Below, piece by piece: positions 43,258-51,290 of a DNA stretch of 64,000 nt. Under the pieces are notes generated by a model, which saw only the letters and a program-made list of their open reading frames with translations, was not told where the DNA came from and did not search any database. The DNA is taken from the NCBI GenBank assembly GCA_016292135.1, contig JAEFAZ010000002.1:1-64000 (forward strand), written 5' to 3'. The stretch is from Saccharofermentans sp. (lineage in GTDB: Bacteria; Bacillota; Clostridia; Saccharofermentanales; Saccharofermentanaceae). Within the stretch, counting starts at the first letter, position 1. Every line of letters begins with the position of its first letter. The translations under genes were made by a program, and so were the position numbers.

Positions 43258-43360
43258 TCAAATGGAGATAGTAGTCATTTCTACTATGCTACCGGCGTCG
43301 TACGAGTCAGATGATAGTACAGCAATTGTACTGTCTGATGATACGTAGGCGCCGTTTTTA
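43258..43360 (+). ncRNA. Structured leader RNA with terminator 1 (attenuator-like)
   Basis: ATAGTAG/CTACTAT (43268-43286) is followed by a long hairpin from CGGCG (43293) to CGCCG (43354), with GTCAGA/TCTGA and GTACA/TGTAC pairs inside, and then TTTTT. The segment GTCGTACGA (43298-43306) can also pair with TCGTACGAC (43373-43381), which would break the terminator. No protein lies in 43177-43512. Together with the next two entries this looks like a regulatory leader of the sigma-MazF-Xis-Int operon. Confidence 0.6.
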
Positions 43361-43385
43361 TTTGGTCTTACATCGTACGACAAGG

Positions 43386-43420
43386 AAGTCCTCTCCGGCT
43401 GATCGGAAAGGACTTTTTTA
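43386..43420 (+). terminator. Leader terminator 2
   Basis: A very strong hairpin AAGTCCT-CTCCG / CGGAA-AGGACTT with TTTTTT. It lies 26 bases behind terminator 1 and about 95 bases before the start of the next gene, so genes after it need read-through or their own start site. Confidence 0.85.
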
Positions 43421-43461
43421 ATGCTTAAGTGGCAAGAGTACACAGACCGATATCCCTGAAT

Positions 43462-43505
43462 CTCCTAAGTTTTTCGATTCAACCAAAAATCCACAAATTT
43501 AGGAG
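43462..43505 (+). promoter_or_regulatory. Hairpin that hides the ribosome-binding site
   Basis: CTCCTAAGTTT (43462-43472) pairs over 11 bases (one G-T wobble) with AAATTTAGGAG (43495-43505), whose AGGAG is the Shine-Dalgarno of the gene starting at 43513. In the closed form translation should be blocked. Confidence 0.65.
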
Positions 43506-43512
43506 AAAACCC

Positions 43513-44067
43513 ATGAAAGAAGAAAAAGAATTTATACCAGTAGCTTTAAGAAAAGATTTCAGGAAAGAATATACAATCATTGATCTGGCAGCCGAGTATC
43601 CCGGCTATAGAGATGATATTCCCTACGCAATTGTGACTGAACTCTCCGAAGAAGAATTTGAAGCGAACTTCGGAAAGGAAATTAATGAGTACAGACCTTA
43701 CATGATTCTCACAGTAGAAATGTTTGATGTGATGGTTAGGTCAGGCTTGAACGATGAACGCGAGAGGTTAAGAGACATACTTTTCAATGAATACATTGGT
43801 TTTGAAACAGCTATATTGCTCATCGATGAATTGTCTAATCCTGCTCGAATCTGCGAGTCTCTTTTTACAATGGAGTGCATCTTTAAAAGGATGAATAAGC
43901 TTCCAGGAAATGTTGGCCCAAGAGTTTACAAGAAGTACGTAATAGGCTATTCAGCCAAGGAAATTGGCGAACAGGAAGGAATCACCAAACGTGCCGTTTG
44001 GAAGAGCATAGAAAGAGCTCTGCCGGATATTCATGACATCTTCGTAGAACTGGGGGTGGTCGCATGA
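43513..44067 (+). CDS. Sigma-70 region 4-like regulator
   Basis: A 184-residue protein whose last 50 residues form a sigma-region-4-type helix-turn-helix: GYSAKEIGEQEGITKRAVWKSIERALPDI (about 145-173). Residues 1-130 are acidic and not recognised (EEEFEANFGKEINEYRPYMIL). Such proteins in ICEs (for example those near Xis/Int in Tn916-like elements) act as regulators of transfer or excision genes. The longer frame from 43429 crosses the leader hairpin; ATG 43513 with AGGAG is preferred. Its stop overlaps the mazF-like start. Confidence 0.7.
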   Translation: MKEEKEFIPVALRKDFRKEYTIIDLAAEYPGYRDDIPYAIVTELSEEEFEANFGKEINEYRPYMILTVEMFDVMVRSGLNDERERLRDILFNEYIGFETAILLIDELSNPARICESLFTMECIFKRMNKLPGNVGPRVYKKYVIGYSAKEIGEQEGITKRAVWKSIERALPDIHDIFVELGVVA

Positions 44068-44645
44068 ATATTAATACATTTAAGCGTGGTGACATCGTCA
44101 TGTATGACTTCGGAGAGAACCGTGGCTCCGTTCAGAATGGTTATCGTCCAGCTGTAGTGCTGCAGAACAATGATCAGAATGAAAACTCACCTACAACGGT
44201 CATTGCACCGACAACTACAGCAAGGAAGAAGCAGGAAATGTTTGCTCATGTTTATCTTGGCAGGCGCTTTGGTCTTCGTTCAAAGTCTATGATCCTTCTT
44301 GAACAGTTGCGGACAGTCAATCAGAGCGATCTTGGAAAGAAGGTTGGTCACATCGATGACCAGGAAGTAATCAGCAAGATCAATTCCGGTCTGAAGAAAC
44401 TTCTGGATCTGAGAAAGCAGGGCTGCGATATAAAAGCGATCATCATTGAGCAGTGTGGCTATAAAAAACCTCGCAGGCGTTCATTTAATCAGCGCGATAT
44501 TATGTGCCTCTGCCCGGTATGTCGTGATGCATATCGCCATCGCGGTTTTAAAGTGCTCAAAGCAAGTAACGAGAAAGATACATGTGATCTGTGTAATCAC
44601 CGTATGGGCTTTGATTATGCAGTAGTTGGATTATTGACGAGGTGA
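44064..44645 (+). CDS. MazF/PemK-like toxin fused to a zinc ribbon
   Basis: Residues 1-120 are a MazF/PemK endoribonuclease domain: FKRGDIVMYDFGENRGSVQNGYRPAVVLQNN (about 6-36, the typical GDI-V ... RP-VV pattern) and ILLEQLRTVNQSDLGKKVGHI (about 77-97). Residues about 130-193 add a four-cysteine zinc ribbon (CLCPVCRDA, CDLCNH), which normal MazF proteins do not have. No MazE-like antitoxin gene is seen beside it; the sigma-like gene just upstream stands in its place. It may be a regulated ribonuclease instead of a simple toxin. Confidence 0.8.
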   Translation: MNINTFKRGDIVMYDFGENRGSVQNGYRPAVVLQNNDQNENSPTTVIAPTTTARKKQEMFAHVYLGRRFGLRSKSMILLEQLRTVNQSDLGKKVGHIDDQEVISKINSGLKKLLDLRKQGCDIKAIIIEQCGYKKPRRRSFNQRDIMCLCPVCRDAYRHRGFKVLKASNEKDTCDLCNHRMGFDYAVVGLLTR

Positions 44646-44650
44646 CGGAT

Positions 44651-44866
44651 ATGTACAAGCACGATAATAGAGAATTTGATGTAAGACTATCAGAAAAGCC
44701 CACTCTCAGCATTTATGAGGCTGCGGCGTACACAGGTATCGGGATTCAGAAGCTCGCTAAGATGGCTGAGGTCCCCGGATGTGACTTCGTGTTGTATGTA
44801 GGCTCGAAGAGAATGTTCAAACGCAAGAAGCTTGAAGAGTATCTGGAGTCACGTTACTCAGTTTAA
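44651..44866 (+). CDS. xis: Excisionase, Tn916 Xis type (copy 1)
   Basis: A 71-residue DNA-bending excisionase: PTLSIYEAAAYTGIGIQKLAKMAE (winged-helix start) and VGSKRMFKRKKLEEYLE. The same pattern recurs in the protein at 46256. Start at ATG 44651 after GAGGTGA; GTG at 44642 is less likely. It belongs with the integrase gene 112 bases downstream and should favour excision of the element. Confidence 0.85.
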   Translation: MYKHDNREFDVRLSEKPTLSIYEAAAYTGIGIQKLAKMAEVPGCDFVLYVGSKRMFKRKKLEEYLESRYSV

Positions 44867-44928
44867 TTATGCGTATTTCAAATTCGCACATTGGCATTAT
44901 TTTTCGTTTCATATTAGATTCTCATCAG

Positions 44929-44965
44929 GTCCTAGTGCCTGGTGAGGATCTACGAAACAAGACTA
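44929..44965 (+). terminator. Hairpin between xis 1 and int 1
   Basis: GATTCTCATCAGG and CCTGGTGAGGATC pair over 13 positions (with wobble pairs), loop TCCTAGTG. No U-run follows, so it may slow, not end, transcription, or be an Int/Xis binding site. Confidence 0.5.
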
Positions 44966-44978
44966 GGAGGAATAATAA

Positions 44979-46241
44979 ATGGCATCTGTAAAAAGAACAG
45001 TAAATGTAAGATTTGATAAGAACCATGTTCGCCTTAACAGAGGTGAATATCACCGTCCTGATGGCAGATACTCATATAGATGGGTAGGCCCTGATAAGAA
45101 GCGTCATGTAGTATATGCATCTACACTCGATGAGCTTCGTGTTTTGGAAGATAACATAAAAAAGGACGAGCAGGATGGAATTAAAGGTGACGTTGTCAAT
45201 GCTACCGTTAATGACATGTTTGAACTTTGGAAAGAGACAAAGCGTGGTTTAAGAGATAGGACGAAAACCTCGTATGAGTACTTCTATGAGCTCTTTGTTA
45301 AACCGACTTTTGGTCAGAAGAAGATCAAACAAGTCAAAAGAACGGATGTCAGATGCTTTTACAACAATTTGTTGGAAGGTCGCGGATTGAAGGTATCTAC
45401 TCTTGATAATGTTCACACGGTACTGCACCAGGTGTTCCAGCTCGCAGTTGAAGACAATATCATCAGAACTAATCCGACTGATCTTATGTTGAGAGACATA
45501 AAGCGTACTGTTGGAAGGGATACGGAACCGAGACGTGCTCTTACACAGGAACAGGAAGATCTCTTTTTCAAAGAAGTTTTGAGCCGCGCCGATTTCCGCA
45601 AATGGTATCCGCTTCTCTATATCATGGCTAACACCGGTATGCGTGTCGGAGAACTCACTGGACTTCGTTGGTGCGATGTTGATCTCGAAGGCGATACTAT
45701 CTCAATTAATCATACGCTTGTTTATTATAACCATCGTGATGAAAGAGGCTGTTACTACAACATTCATAAGCCCAAGACGGCAGCTGGATACAGAACTATT
45801 CCGATCACTCCTTCTGTAAAGGAAGCATTTCTGATGCAAAAAGAGTATTTGGAATTCACTGAACTCAAGAGTGTTGATCACATTGACGGTTATGATGACT
45901 TTGTTTTCATCAATCGTGAAGGAAAAGTGTTCAATCAAGGGACAGTAAATGCGGCTATACGTAGAATGGTCAGAATAATCGATTTAGACATTCTTGAAAA
46001 AGCAAAAGACAAAGAGCCTGAAGTACTTATTCCGCATTTCTCCTGTCACATATTGAGACACACCTTTGCAACCCGATTATGTGAGAAAGCAGTCAATATA
46101 AAGGTTATACAGGCGATCCTCGGACATAGCGATTTTCAGACCACAATGAACATTTATGTTGATGTAACCAATAGTCTAAAAAAGGAAGAACTCAATAAGT
46201 TCGACGAGTACATAAATGCTGACAAGAGGAAGATATCTTAA
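44979..46241 (+). CDS. int: Tyrosine recombinase integrase, Tn916 family (copy 1)
   Basis: A 420-residue integrase that inserts and excises the element. It has an N-terminal arm-binding part (about 1-60), a core-binding SAM-like domain (about 65-165) and the catalytic domain with Arg in NTGMRVGELTGLRW, HILRHTFATRL (His and Arg) and LGHSDFQTTMNIYVDV (His and the Tyr nucleophile). All catalytic residues are present. Strong AGGAGG site. It is more GC-rich in codon use than int copy 2. Confidence 0.95.
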   Translation: MASVKRTVNVRFDKNHVRLNRGEYHRPDGRYSYRWVGPDKKRHVVYASTLDELRVLEDNIKKDEQDGIKGDVVNATVNDMFELWKETKRGLRDRTKTSYEYFYELFVKPTFGQKKIKQVKRTDVRCFYNNLLEGRGLKVSTLDNVHTVLHQVFQLAVEDNIIRTNPTDLMLRDIKRTVGRDTEPRRALTQEQEDLFFKEVLSRADFRKWYPLLYIMANTGMRVGELTGLRWCDVDLEGDTISINHTLVYYNHRDERGCYYNIHKPKTAAGYRTIPITPSVKEAFLMQKEYLEFTELKSVDHIDGYDDFVFINREGKVFNQGTVNAAIRRMVRIIDLDILEKAKDKEPEVLIPHFSCHILRHTFATRLCEKAVNIKVIQAILGHSDFQTTMNIYVDVTNSLKKEELNKFDEYINADKRKIS

Positions 46242-46255
46242 GGAGGATTCCGACG

Positions 46256-46480
46256 ATGGATGAAGAGGAAAAAAGGTATGGAAGAAAGAGAGAGGTTCCC
46301 ATCTGGGAAAGAACATTGCTCACAGTGAATCAAGCTGCTGATCTCACGGGAATTGGAACTAACAGGTTAAGGCATATAGCCGCAACACCTCGCACGAATC
46401 TTGTTGTTTGGGTAGGTTCCAGAATGATGTTCAAACGTAAAAAGTTGGAAGAGTACCTCGAGAATGCAGAGACAATCTGA
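46256..46480 (+). CDS. xis: Excisionase, Tn916 Xis type (copy 2)
   Basis: A 74-residue Xis (LTVNQAADLTGIGTNRLRHIAATPRTNLVVWVGSRMMFKRKKLEEYLE pattern; positions about 20-70). It starts 14 bases behind int 1 with AAGGAGG. It shares VGS-RMFKRKKLEEYLE with copy 1 but differs in the N-terminal half, so the two have diverged for some time. It pairs with int 2. Confidence 0.85.
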   Translation: MDEEEKRYGRKREVPIWERTLLTVNQAADLTGIGTNRLRHIAATPRTNLVVWVGSRMMFKRKKLEEYLENAETI

Positions 46481-46488
46481 TCATTAAA

Positions 46489-46526
46489 GAACGTGCGATT
46501 GTTCCACTCGGGATGATCGCACGTTT
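46489..46526 (+). terminator. Terminator between xis 2 and int 2
   Basis: A 10-bp perfect stem AACGTGCGAT/ATCGCACGTT followed by TTCTTTT. It would separate xis 2 from int 2. Confidence 0.75.
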
Positions 46527-46561
46527 TCTTTTGCAAGTATTAATGAATGTGAGGAATACGT

Positions 46562-47791
46562 ATGAGTTCTAAGAAAAGGTATGATAAAAACCGCCGTTTA
46601 TTGACTGTTGGCGAATGCCAACTTAAGAACGGCAGATATGTATACAGATGGACAGATGCATTCGGTTTACGACATGCGGTTTATGCCAAAGATCTTGATA
46701 TGCTCAGGATCAGAAAACAGAAAATTCAGCTTAATAAACTGGAAGGCATAAGAGAACCTCCGGCTGGTCTTACTGTTGAACGCCTTTTTGAAATATGGAA
46801 AGGCCTAAAAAGAGGTATTAAGGAAAGTACTTACTCAGGATATGTATATACGTTTGACTCCCTTATTAGACCATATATAGGTAAAAAACTAGTAGTTCAT
46901 CTGAAGAGGACGACGATCCTAGCATATTATTTGAAACTGTTAGATGAAAGAAAGCTGTCCATTGGCACAGTTGAAAATGTTCATACCATCCTGCATCAGA
47001 TACTACAATATGCTGTCGATGATGACTACTTAAGGAAGAATCCTTCAGACAGTTTGATAAAGGAACTTAAGGCTTCATACCATTATAAGAGCGGAAAACG
47101 CGAATCTCTTTCACTTAAACATGAAGTGACGTTTCTGAAGTATCTCATGGATTATTCAAGGTATCAGCATTGGTATCCGACGTTCTTCATAATGGCCAAT
47201 ACCGGTATGCGAGTAGGAGAGCTCACCGGTCTTCGCTGGTGTGATGTAGATTTTGAGAACGGATTTATTGATATCAATCATACGCTGGTGTATTTCAACT
47301 ATAAGGATAATGACAACGGTACAGCATGTCACTATGCGATAAACACACCGAAGACTGAGAATGGAGTTAGGAAAATCGTAATGACTCAAGCAGTAAAGGA
47401 TGCATTCAAGATGCAAAGAGATTATCTTGAATTGCTCGATATTAAAAGCATAGATAATATCGACGGGTATAATGATTTCATCTTCCTCAATTCAAAGGGA
47501 CATGTATGCAATCAAAACATCCTTAATGCAAATATTCATAGAGTTGTGAATGAGTATAATTCCATGTGCACTAATGAAGACGAGAAGCTCCCGCATTTCT
47601 CCTGTCATGTATTGCGACATACATATGCGACACGTCTCATAGAATCTGGCGCTAACATCAAGTTTGTACAATATCAAATGGGACACTCCGAGATTCAAAC
47701 TACTATGGATATATACGTATCGGTCACTGATGAATTCAAGCAGAAAGAGATCTCGTCGTTCGAGGAGTATATGAAGAAGGCTCTAGAATAG
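46562..47791 (+). CDS. int: Tyrosine recombinase integrase, Tn916 family (copy 2)
   Basis: A 409-residue integrase with the full active site: NTGMRVGELTGLRW, HVLRHTYATRL and MGHSEIQTTMDIYVSV. It shares the catalytic blocks with int 1 almost word for word but the N-terminal arm domain differs. It is the last gene before the cargo cassette. Start at ATG 46562; the site before it is weak (GTGAGGA). Two complete integrases in one element suggest a merged element or that recombination needs both. Confidence 0.95.
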   Translation: MSSKKRYDKNRRLLTVGECQLKNGRYVYRWTDAFGLRHAVYAKDLDMLRIRKQKIQLNKLEGIREPPAGLTVERLFEIWKGLKRGIKESTYSGYVYTFDSLIRPYIGKKLVVHLKRTTILAYYLKLLDERKLSIGTVENVHTILHQILQYAVDDDYLRKNPSDSLIKELKASYHYKSGKRESLSLKHEVTFLKYLMDYSRYQHWYPTFFIMANTGMRVGELTGLRWCDVDFENGFIDINHTLVYFNYKDNDNGTACHYAINTPKTENGVRKIVMTQAVKDAFKMQRDYLELLDIKSIDNIDGYNDFIFLNSKGHVCNQNILNANIHRVVNEYNSMCTNEDEKLPHFSCHVLRHTYATRLIESGANIKFVQYQMGHSEIQTTMDIYVSVTDEFKQKEISSFEEYMKKALE

Positions 47792-47821
47792 TTCTTCGCA
47801 CTGTATTTACAGATAAGTAAT

Positions 47822-47870
47822 ACTAATAATATTGTTCATACCTTATAATACTAATATGATGATTATTAGT
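47822..47870 (+). promoter_or_regulatory. Promoter inside an inverted repeat (three-gene cassette)
   Basis: TTGTTC-17-TATGAT (47832-47860) is flanked on both sides by the perfect inverted repeat ACTAATAAT/ATTATTAGT (47822-47830/47862-47870). A TATAAT also lies inside (47845). A regulator bound to both arms could block or loop the promoter. Confidence 0.6.
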
Positions 47871-47888
47871 TTTGGGGTGTGATCAGTC

Positions 47889-48515
47889 ATGAAAACTAAG
47901 ACTTTGCTTATCGTATACAAGGAAAAAGACGAAGCGTTTTTTAAGCAGTTAAAAGAACTTATTGAAACCAAAGACGATACTTCTGAAAACACCGTTGGTG
48001 TTGAAGATGGCACGGTAAGAGTATTTAAATGCTCTGAAAAGAAGTGGTTACAACATAAAGCGAAAAATACGGCAGACAAGCTAGCCGATAAAACACTCTT
48101 CATAGATGATATTAAGGATATAACCCTTATACATCCTATTTACAACAAGTACGGCATATCTTATGGTCCTATTGATAAGCGTCACTATGCAATAATTGCA
48201 GATGAGAAATTTGCTTGGGATGAAGATGCTTATGCGGATTTTCATATAGAATTGAGCCGAATAATAGATGATGAGAGTTTAACCGAGAAGGATGCCTTTG
48301 CTGGACAAGCAGTAGCCAAGAAAGATATGAAAAAGCATGGGGCTATTGCGGCTCTGGGTTTGCTCTTCCCAGTTACTGTTCTTGTGGCAGGAGGTCTGGT
48401 TGCTAAGAATCTGTCTGAAGCTAAAAAGAATGCTGATATTCTTCGTAGTCAAATGCTCTATTTCGCTATAGCAAAGGTGTACAAGGAAGAGCTGGATGCC
48501 TTTATGAAGTCTTGA
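47889..48515 (+). CDS. Unknown protein of the three-gene cassette, hydrophobic C-terminal segment
   Basis: I do not recognise this 208-residue protein. It has a soluble part (about 1-140) and one hydrophobic segment (AIAALGLLFPVTVLVAGGLVAKNL, about 153-176) near the end, so it is likely membrane-anchored with its N-terminus in the cytoplasm. First gene after the promoter, followed after 12 bases by the large membrane protein. Confidence 0.65.
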   Translation: MKTKTLLIVYKEKDEAFFKQLKELIETKDDTSENTVGVEDGTVRVFKCSEKKWLQHKAKNTADKLADKTLFIDDIKDITLIHPIYNKYGISYGPIDKRHYAIIADEKFAWDEDAYADFHIELSRIIDDESLTEKDAFAGQAVAKKDMKKHGAIAALGLLFPVTVLVAGGLVAKNLSEAKKNADILRSQMLYFAIAKVYKEELDAFMKS

Positions 48516-48527
48516 TAGGAGAAAGCC

Positions 48528-50174
48528 ATGGAACTAGAGTATTCTTTGCATCAGGGCGATAATCAAATCGATTATTCAATAATTCCATATTCGGATCTTA
48601 GGAGTGGTGAGGCTGAGATCGATCAATTGCTTCTGAAGAATAAGCAAGAGATTGATGAACTGACAAAACAACTGGAAGGTTTGAGAATCGATGCCGACAA
48701 ATGGGATTATTCCATTTCTGCAATAAGTGGTGTTTTGGCAGGAATAGTTGATATTGTCTTTGTTGGAGAGTTGTCTTTTAAGAATCTGAAAGAGTGCCAT
48801 GAAATCGGTTCTGAAAAGGTCAATGAAATGGTTAAGAAAGCCGCAAAACATAATGGCTTTAAAGAAGATCCCAATCTTTCGTCTGAAGAAAACTTAAAGG
48901 AAGCTATAAAGAAATTACAGAATAGTCACTTAGCTTCCGATCAGAATAATATTAAAAATGCTTTTGGTGGTGGAAAACAGCATCATTTTAGAGATTTTAC
49001 TCATCATCCGACACTCATAGGATGGCTTTTCTCTATGTTCATGCAATTTTCCGAAGGTTATGTTGTTGGTGCTAATGCAGGTGGAATGCTGGTGATAGAA
49101 AAGGTTGAAGATCCATCTTTAATAGGAAAGGATCCTTTTCAAAAGGTGCTGTTTGGCACTGTGCATTGGTTATTACATATGTTTAGTGATATGGCTGGCA
49201 CTGATCAAACCGCTGGTGCTGGAACGGGATTACCTGGTCCGATTCTTTCTTTAGCGAAAGAGATTGATGCGGTAAGAGTCCGTTTGTTTAATGGAAATGC
49301 CCAAACTGGAAATGATGCGGATGAATTGACTAAACACTTGTCTAAGTTATTTAATGGAACCTTTCTTGCTGAACATGATGCAGATGGCAAGATAATAAAA
49401 GGTACAGAATTAAGATTTGATTATCGAACAGAAATAGGGATGCTCGAAAATGTAAAAGAAGCATCAAAAATGTTTATTCCAGTATTGATAAATGAGTGCA
49501 TAGTAAGATCATTCTTCTTCATAAAACGATTTGTAATTGCAGTCAGAGAATCATCAGTAAAATCATTATCTGATCTAAAAAAACTTGAGTGGAAAAAAAT
49601 AATTCCTTTTAACAACGCAACTTTGACACGCATGCTTACGATTTCTGTTGCAACAATGGAAGTTATTGATATCACCGATGCAGCTATCCGTGGTGCTATT
49701 GAAGCAGAGAAAGCTGGAGCAGTAGGTGCAGAAGTCGGGGCTGTTGGTGGACCGTATGGTGCTGCTGCTGGAGCTGCAACTTCGGGAACCGTTGCGTTTT
49801 GGAAGACTTTTGCACTAAGAATTAACTATATAGGTATTGGACGAGTGGTGATTTGCTTGGGGTCAGAATTATCCTTTGAATACAAGCGACAGAAAGTCCT
49901 GTCAGAGAGAATTGCAGCTTATGATGAAGCACTTAATCTTATGAATGCAAAGGTATTGTTCCGAGAAGCTGATATGTGGATATCTGCTCAAAAGGCTGGA
50001 GAATCAATCGAAGAGGCCTATCAGTTGATAGGTATTACTGAAGAAGTGTTTAGCGAATCCTATTCTGAGATAGATGATAATCTAAGTAAGATTGCTGGAC
50101 ATATTGATGCTGCTAATGAGAAAAATCCCGGCTTAAAAGATGACATGTTAAATACACTTAAATGGGGGATATAG
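48528..50174 (+). CDS. Unknown large membrane protein of the three-gene cassette
   Basis: A 548-residue protein without known domain. Visible parts: an N-terminal coiled coil (about 25-55), hydrophobic stretches (ISAISGVLAGIVDIVFVGEL about 64-85; TLIGWLFSMFMQF about 161-174; a Gly/Ala-rich segment about 395-425), and histidine-containing motifs GGGKQHHFRDFTHHPT (about 147-162) and TVHWLLHMFSDMAG (about 207-220). The histidines and the acidic residue suggest metal or lipid chemistry but no known fold is evident. AGGAG site. It starts 12 bases behind the first cassette gene and the next begins three bases after its stop. Confidence 0.65.
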   Translation: MELEYSLHQGDNQIDYSIIPYSDLRSGEAEIDQLLLKNKQEIDELTKQLEGLRIDADKWDYSISAISGVLAGIVDIVFVGELSFKNLKECHEIGSEKVNEMVKKAAKHNGFKEDPNLSSEENLKEAIKKLQNSHLASDQNNIKNAFGGGKQHHFRDFTHHPTLIGWLFSMFMQFSEGYVVGANAGGMLVIEKVEDPSLIGKDPFQKVLFGTVHWLLHMFSDMAGTDQTAGAGTGLPGPILSLAKEIDAVRVRLFNGNAQTGNDADELTKHLSKLFNGTFLAEHDADGKIIKGTELRFDYRTEIGMLENVKEASKMFIPVLINECIVRSFFFIKRFVIAVRESSVKSLSDLKKLEWKKIIPFNNATLTRMLTISVATMEVIDITDAAIRGAIEAEKAGAVGAEVGAVGGPYGAAAGAATSGTVAFWKTFALRINYIGIGRVVICLGSELSFEYKRQKVLSERIAAYDEALNLMNAKVLFREADMWISAQKAGESIEEAYQLIGITEEVFSESYSEIDDNLSKIAGHIDAANEKNPGLKDDMLNTLKWGI

Positions 50175-50176
50175 TT

Positions 50177-50884
50177 ATGGCTGACCAAGATATTTTGAAA
50201 ATACGTGTTGAGAACGTTGATGAGAAACAGGTTCCTGAGTTAATACAAAGCCAGCTCACTGTTATGAGTGAACTAAAAAAGGAAATTGAACGAGCTTCAA
50301 ACAAAGCCTTTGAAGCCAAGGAAGCTGTAATTAATGAAGTTGATGCAGGCTCACTTTCCAAGAAGGCGGCAATAGAAAGCTTACAGTCTGCGACTTTGGA
50401 TTTGGCTAATGCACAAGAATCTGCTATGAATGCTCAAAAACTACAATTTGACTATCAGCAAAAATTAGCGGACATAACGAAGTTTTTGTTCCGTTTGGGT
50501 TTAACAAACATAGCAATGAATCGAGTGGTCGTCGAAGAATTAGAATATAAGCTTCGCAATGCTTCTCAGGAAGAAATCGATGAGCTGGCCCGTGCTGAGA
50601 TTGAGAACTTGCTTAAACGTCTTAAGATGCAGCAAGACATTGATCAGAAGCAGACAGAACTTACGAAACTTCTTAAGGAACAGGCTGATATCAATGACTC
50701 TCAAATAGAAGAGATTAAAGAGCAAGCAGCAAAAGATGAAGAACACGATAAAAGAATCGATGAGTTGTATTCCATAATCGCTAAGCAAGATCAGGTCATT
50801 GAGAAGATTCTGCTTGAGATGGATGAGATGAGAAAAGATATGTTTAAGATGGATGAATCATTGAGAAATCTTCGTGGAGAGTAA
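50177..50884 (+). CDS. Coiled-coil protein of the three-gene cassette
   Basis: A 235-residue almost fully helical protein with long coiled-coil segments (about 20-90 and 120-230; heptad patterns such as LLKEQADINDSQIEEIKEQAA), no signal and no membrane segment. It would be soluble and elongated. GGGGG site before ATG 50177. A coiled-coil sensor or structural rod beside a membrane protein is a common defence layout; here it is only inference. Confidence 0.65.
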   Translation: MADQDILKIRVENVDEKQVPELIQSQLTVMSELKKEIERASNKAFEAKEAVINEVDAGSLSKKAAIESLQSATLDLANAQESAMNAQKLQFDYQQKLADITKFLFRLGLTNIAMNRVVVEELEYKLRNASQEEIDELARAEIENLLKRLKMQQDIDQKQTELTKLLKEQADINDSQIEEIKEQAAKDEEHDKRIDELYSIIAKQDQVIEKILLEMDEMRKDMFKMDESLRNLRGE

Positions 50885-50910
50885 GCTAAGGTAAAGCATA
50901 AAAGATATCT

Positions 50911-50940
50911 ACCGGATCAGAAATGGTCCGGTATTCTTTT
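50911..50940 (+). terminator. Terminator of the three-gene cassette
   Basis: ACCGGATCA-GAAA-TGGTCCGGT, a 9-bp stem with one wobble pair and GAAA tetraloop, then ATTCTTTT. It makes the cassette a closed transcription unit. Confidence 0.8.
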
Positions 50941-51141
50941 GTGTTGAAGCACATCGTAAAAAGTTGAATCCACTTGAATCCATTTCTGAATCCAGTACGA
51001 CAATATATATTAAGGTAAATTAAGCTATTTTGTAGAACCCCTGATGAAAGGAAACGTATGCTATAAAGTCTTCTAAAAGGTTTTAAGCGGTTTTACTGAA
51101 TTATATAGACCGTTCCCGACGTCGACAGGAGCCAAACACTA

Positions 51142-51231
51142 ATGCGAGAAGAATTAGAAAAGATCGAACAGTTAAATATGATGGATGCTAATTACTTCGC
51201 TTTTGATTTCAAAGACTTCAAACCAGAATGA
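51142..51231 (+). CDS. Small ORF (29 aa), uncertain
   Basis: A 29-codon ORF from ATG 51142 with AGGAG 14 bases upstream, ending at 51231 and followed by a strong terminator hairpin. The peptide is acidic at the start (MREELEKIEQLN) and ends with FDFKDFKPE. It could be a real small protein or the end of a gene cut at the ICE border. Confidence 0.35.
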   Translation: MREELEKIEQLNMMDANYFAFDFKDFKPE

Positions 51232-51254
51232 ATGATCTTTATCATTGAATCAGT

Positions 51255-51290
51255 CGAGCCTCAGAGATTCCTCTGGGGCTCTTCTGTTAT
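51255..51290 (+). terminator. Terminator after the small ORF
   Basis: GAGCCTCAGAG-ATTC-CTCTGGGGCTC (11-bp stem, one wobble) followed by TTCTGTTATT. It suggests transcription reaches the small ORF at 51142. Confidence 0.7.

Noticed and set aside
43189..43429. ATGCTTAAG direct repeat as target-site duplication of a small element
   Set aside because: Nine bases can repeat by chance in 240 bases, and the enclosed sequence has no inverted ends; it is better explained as a leader RNA.
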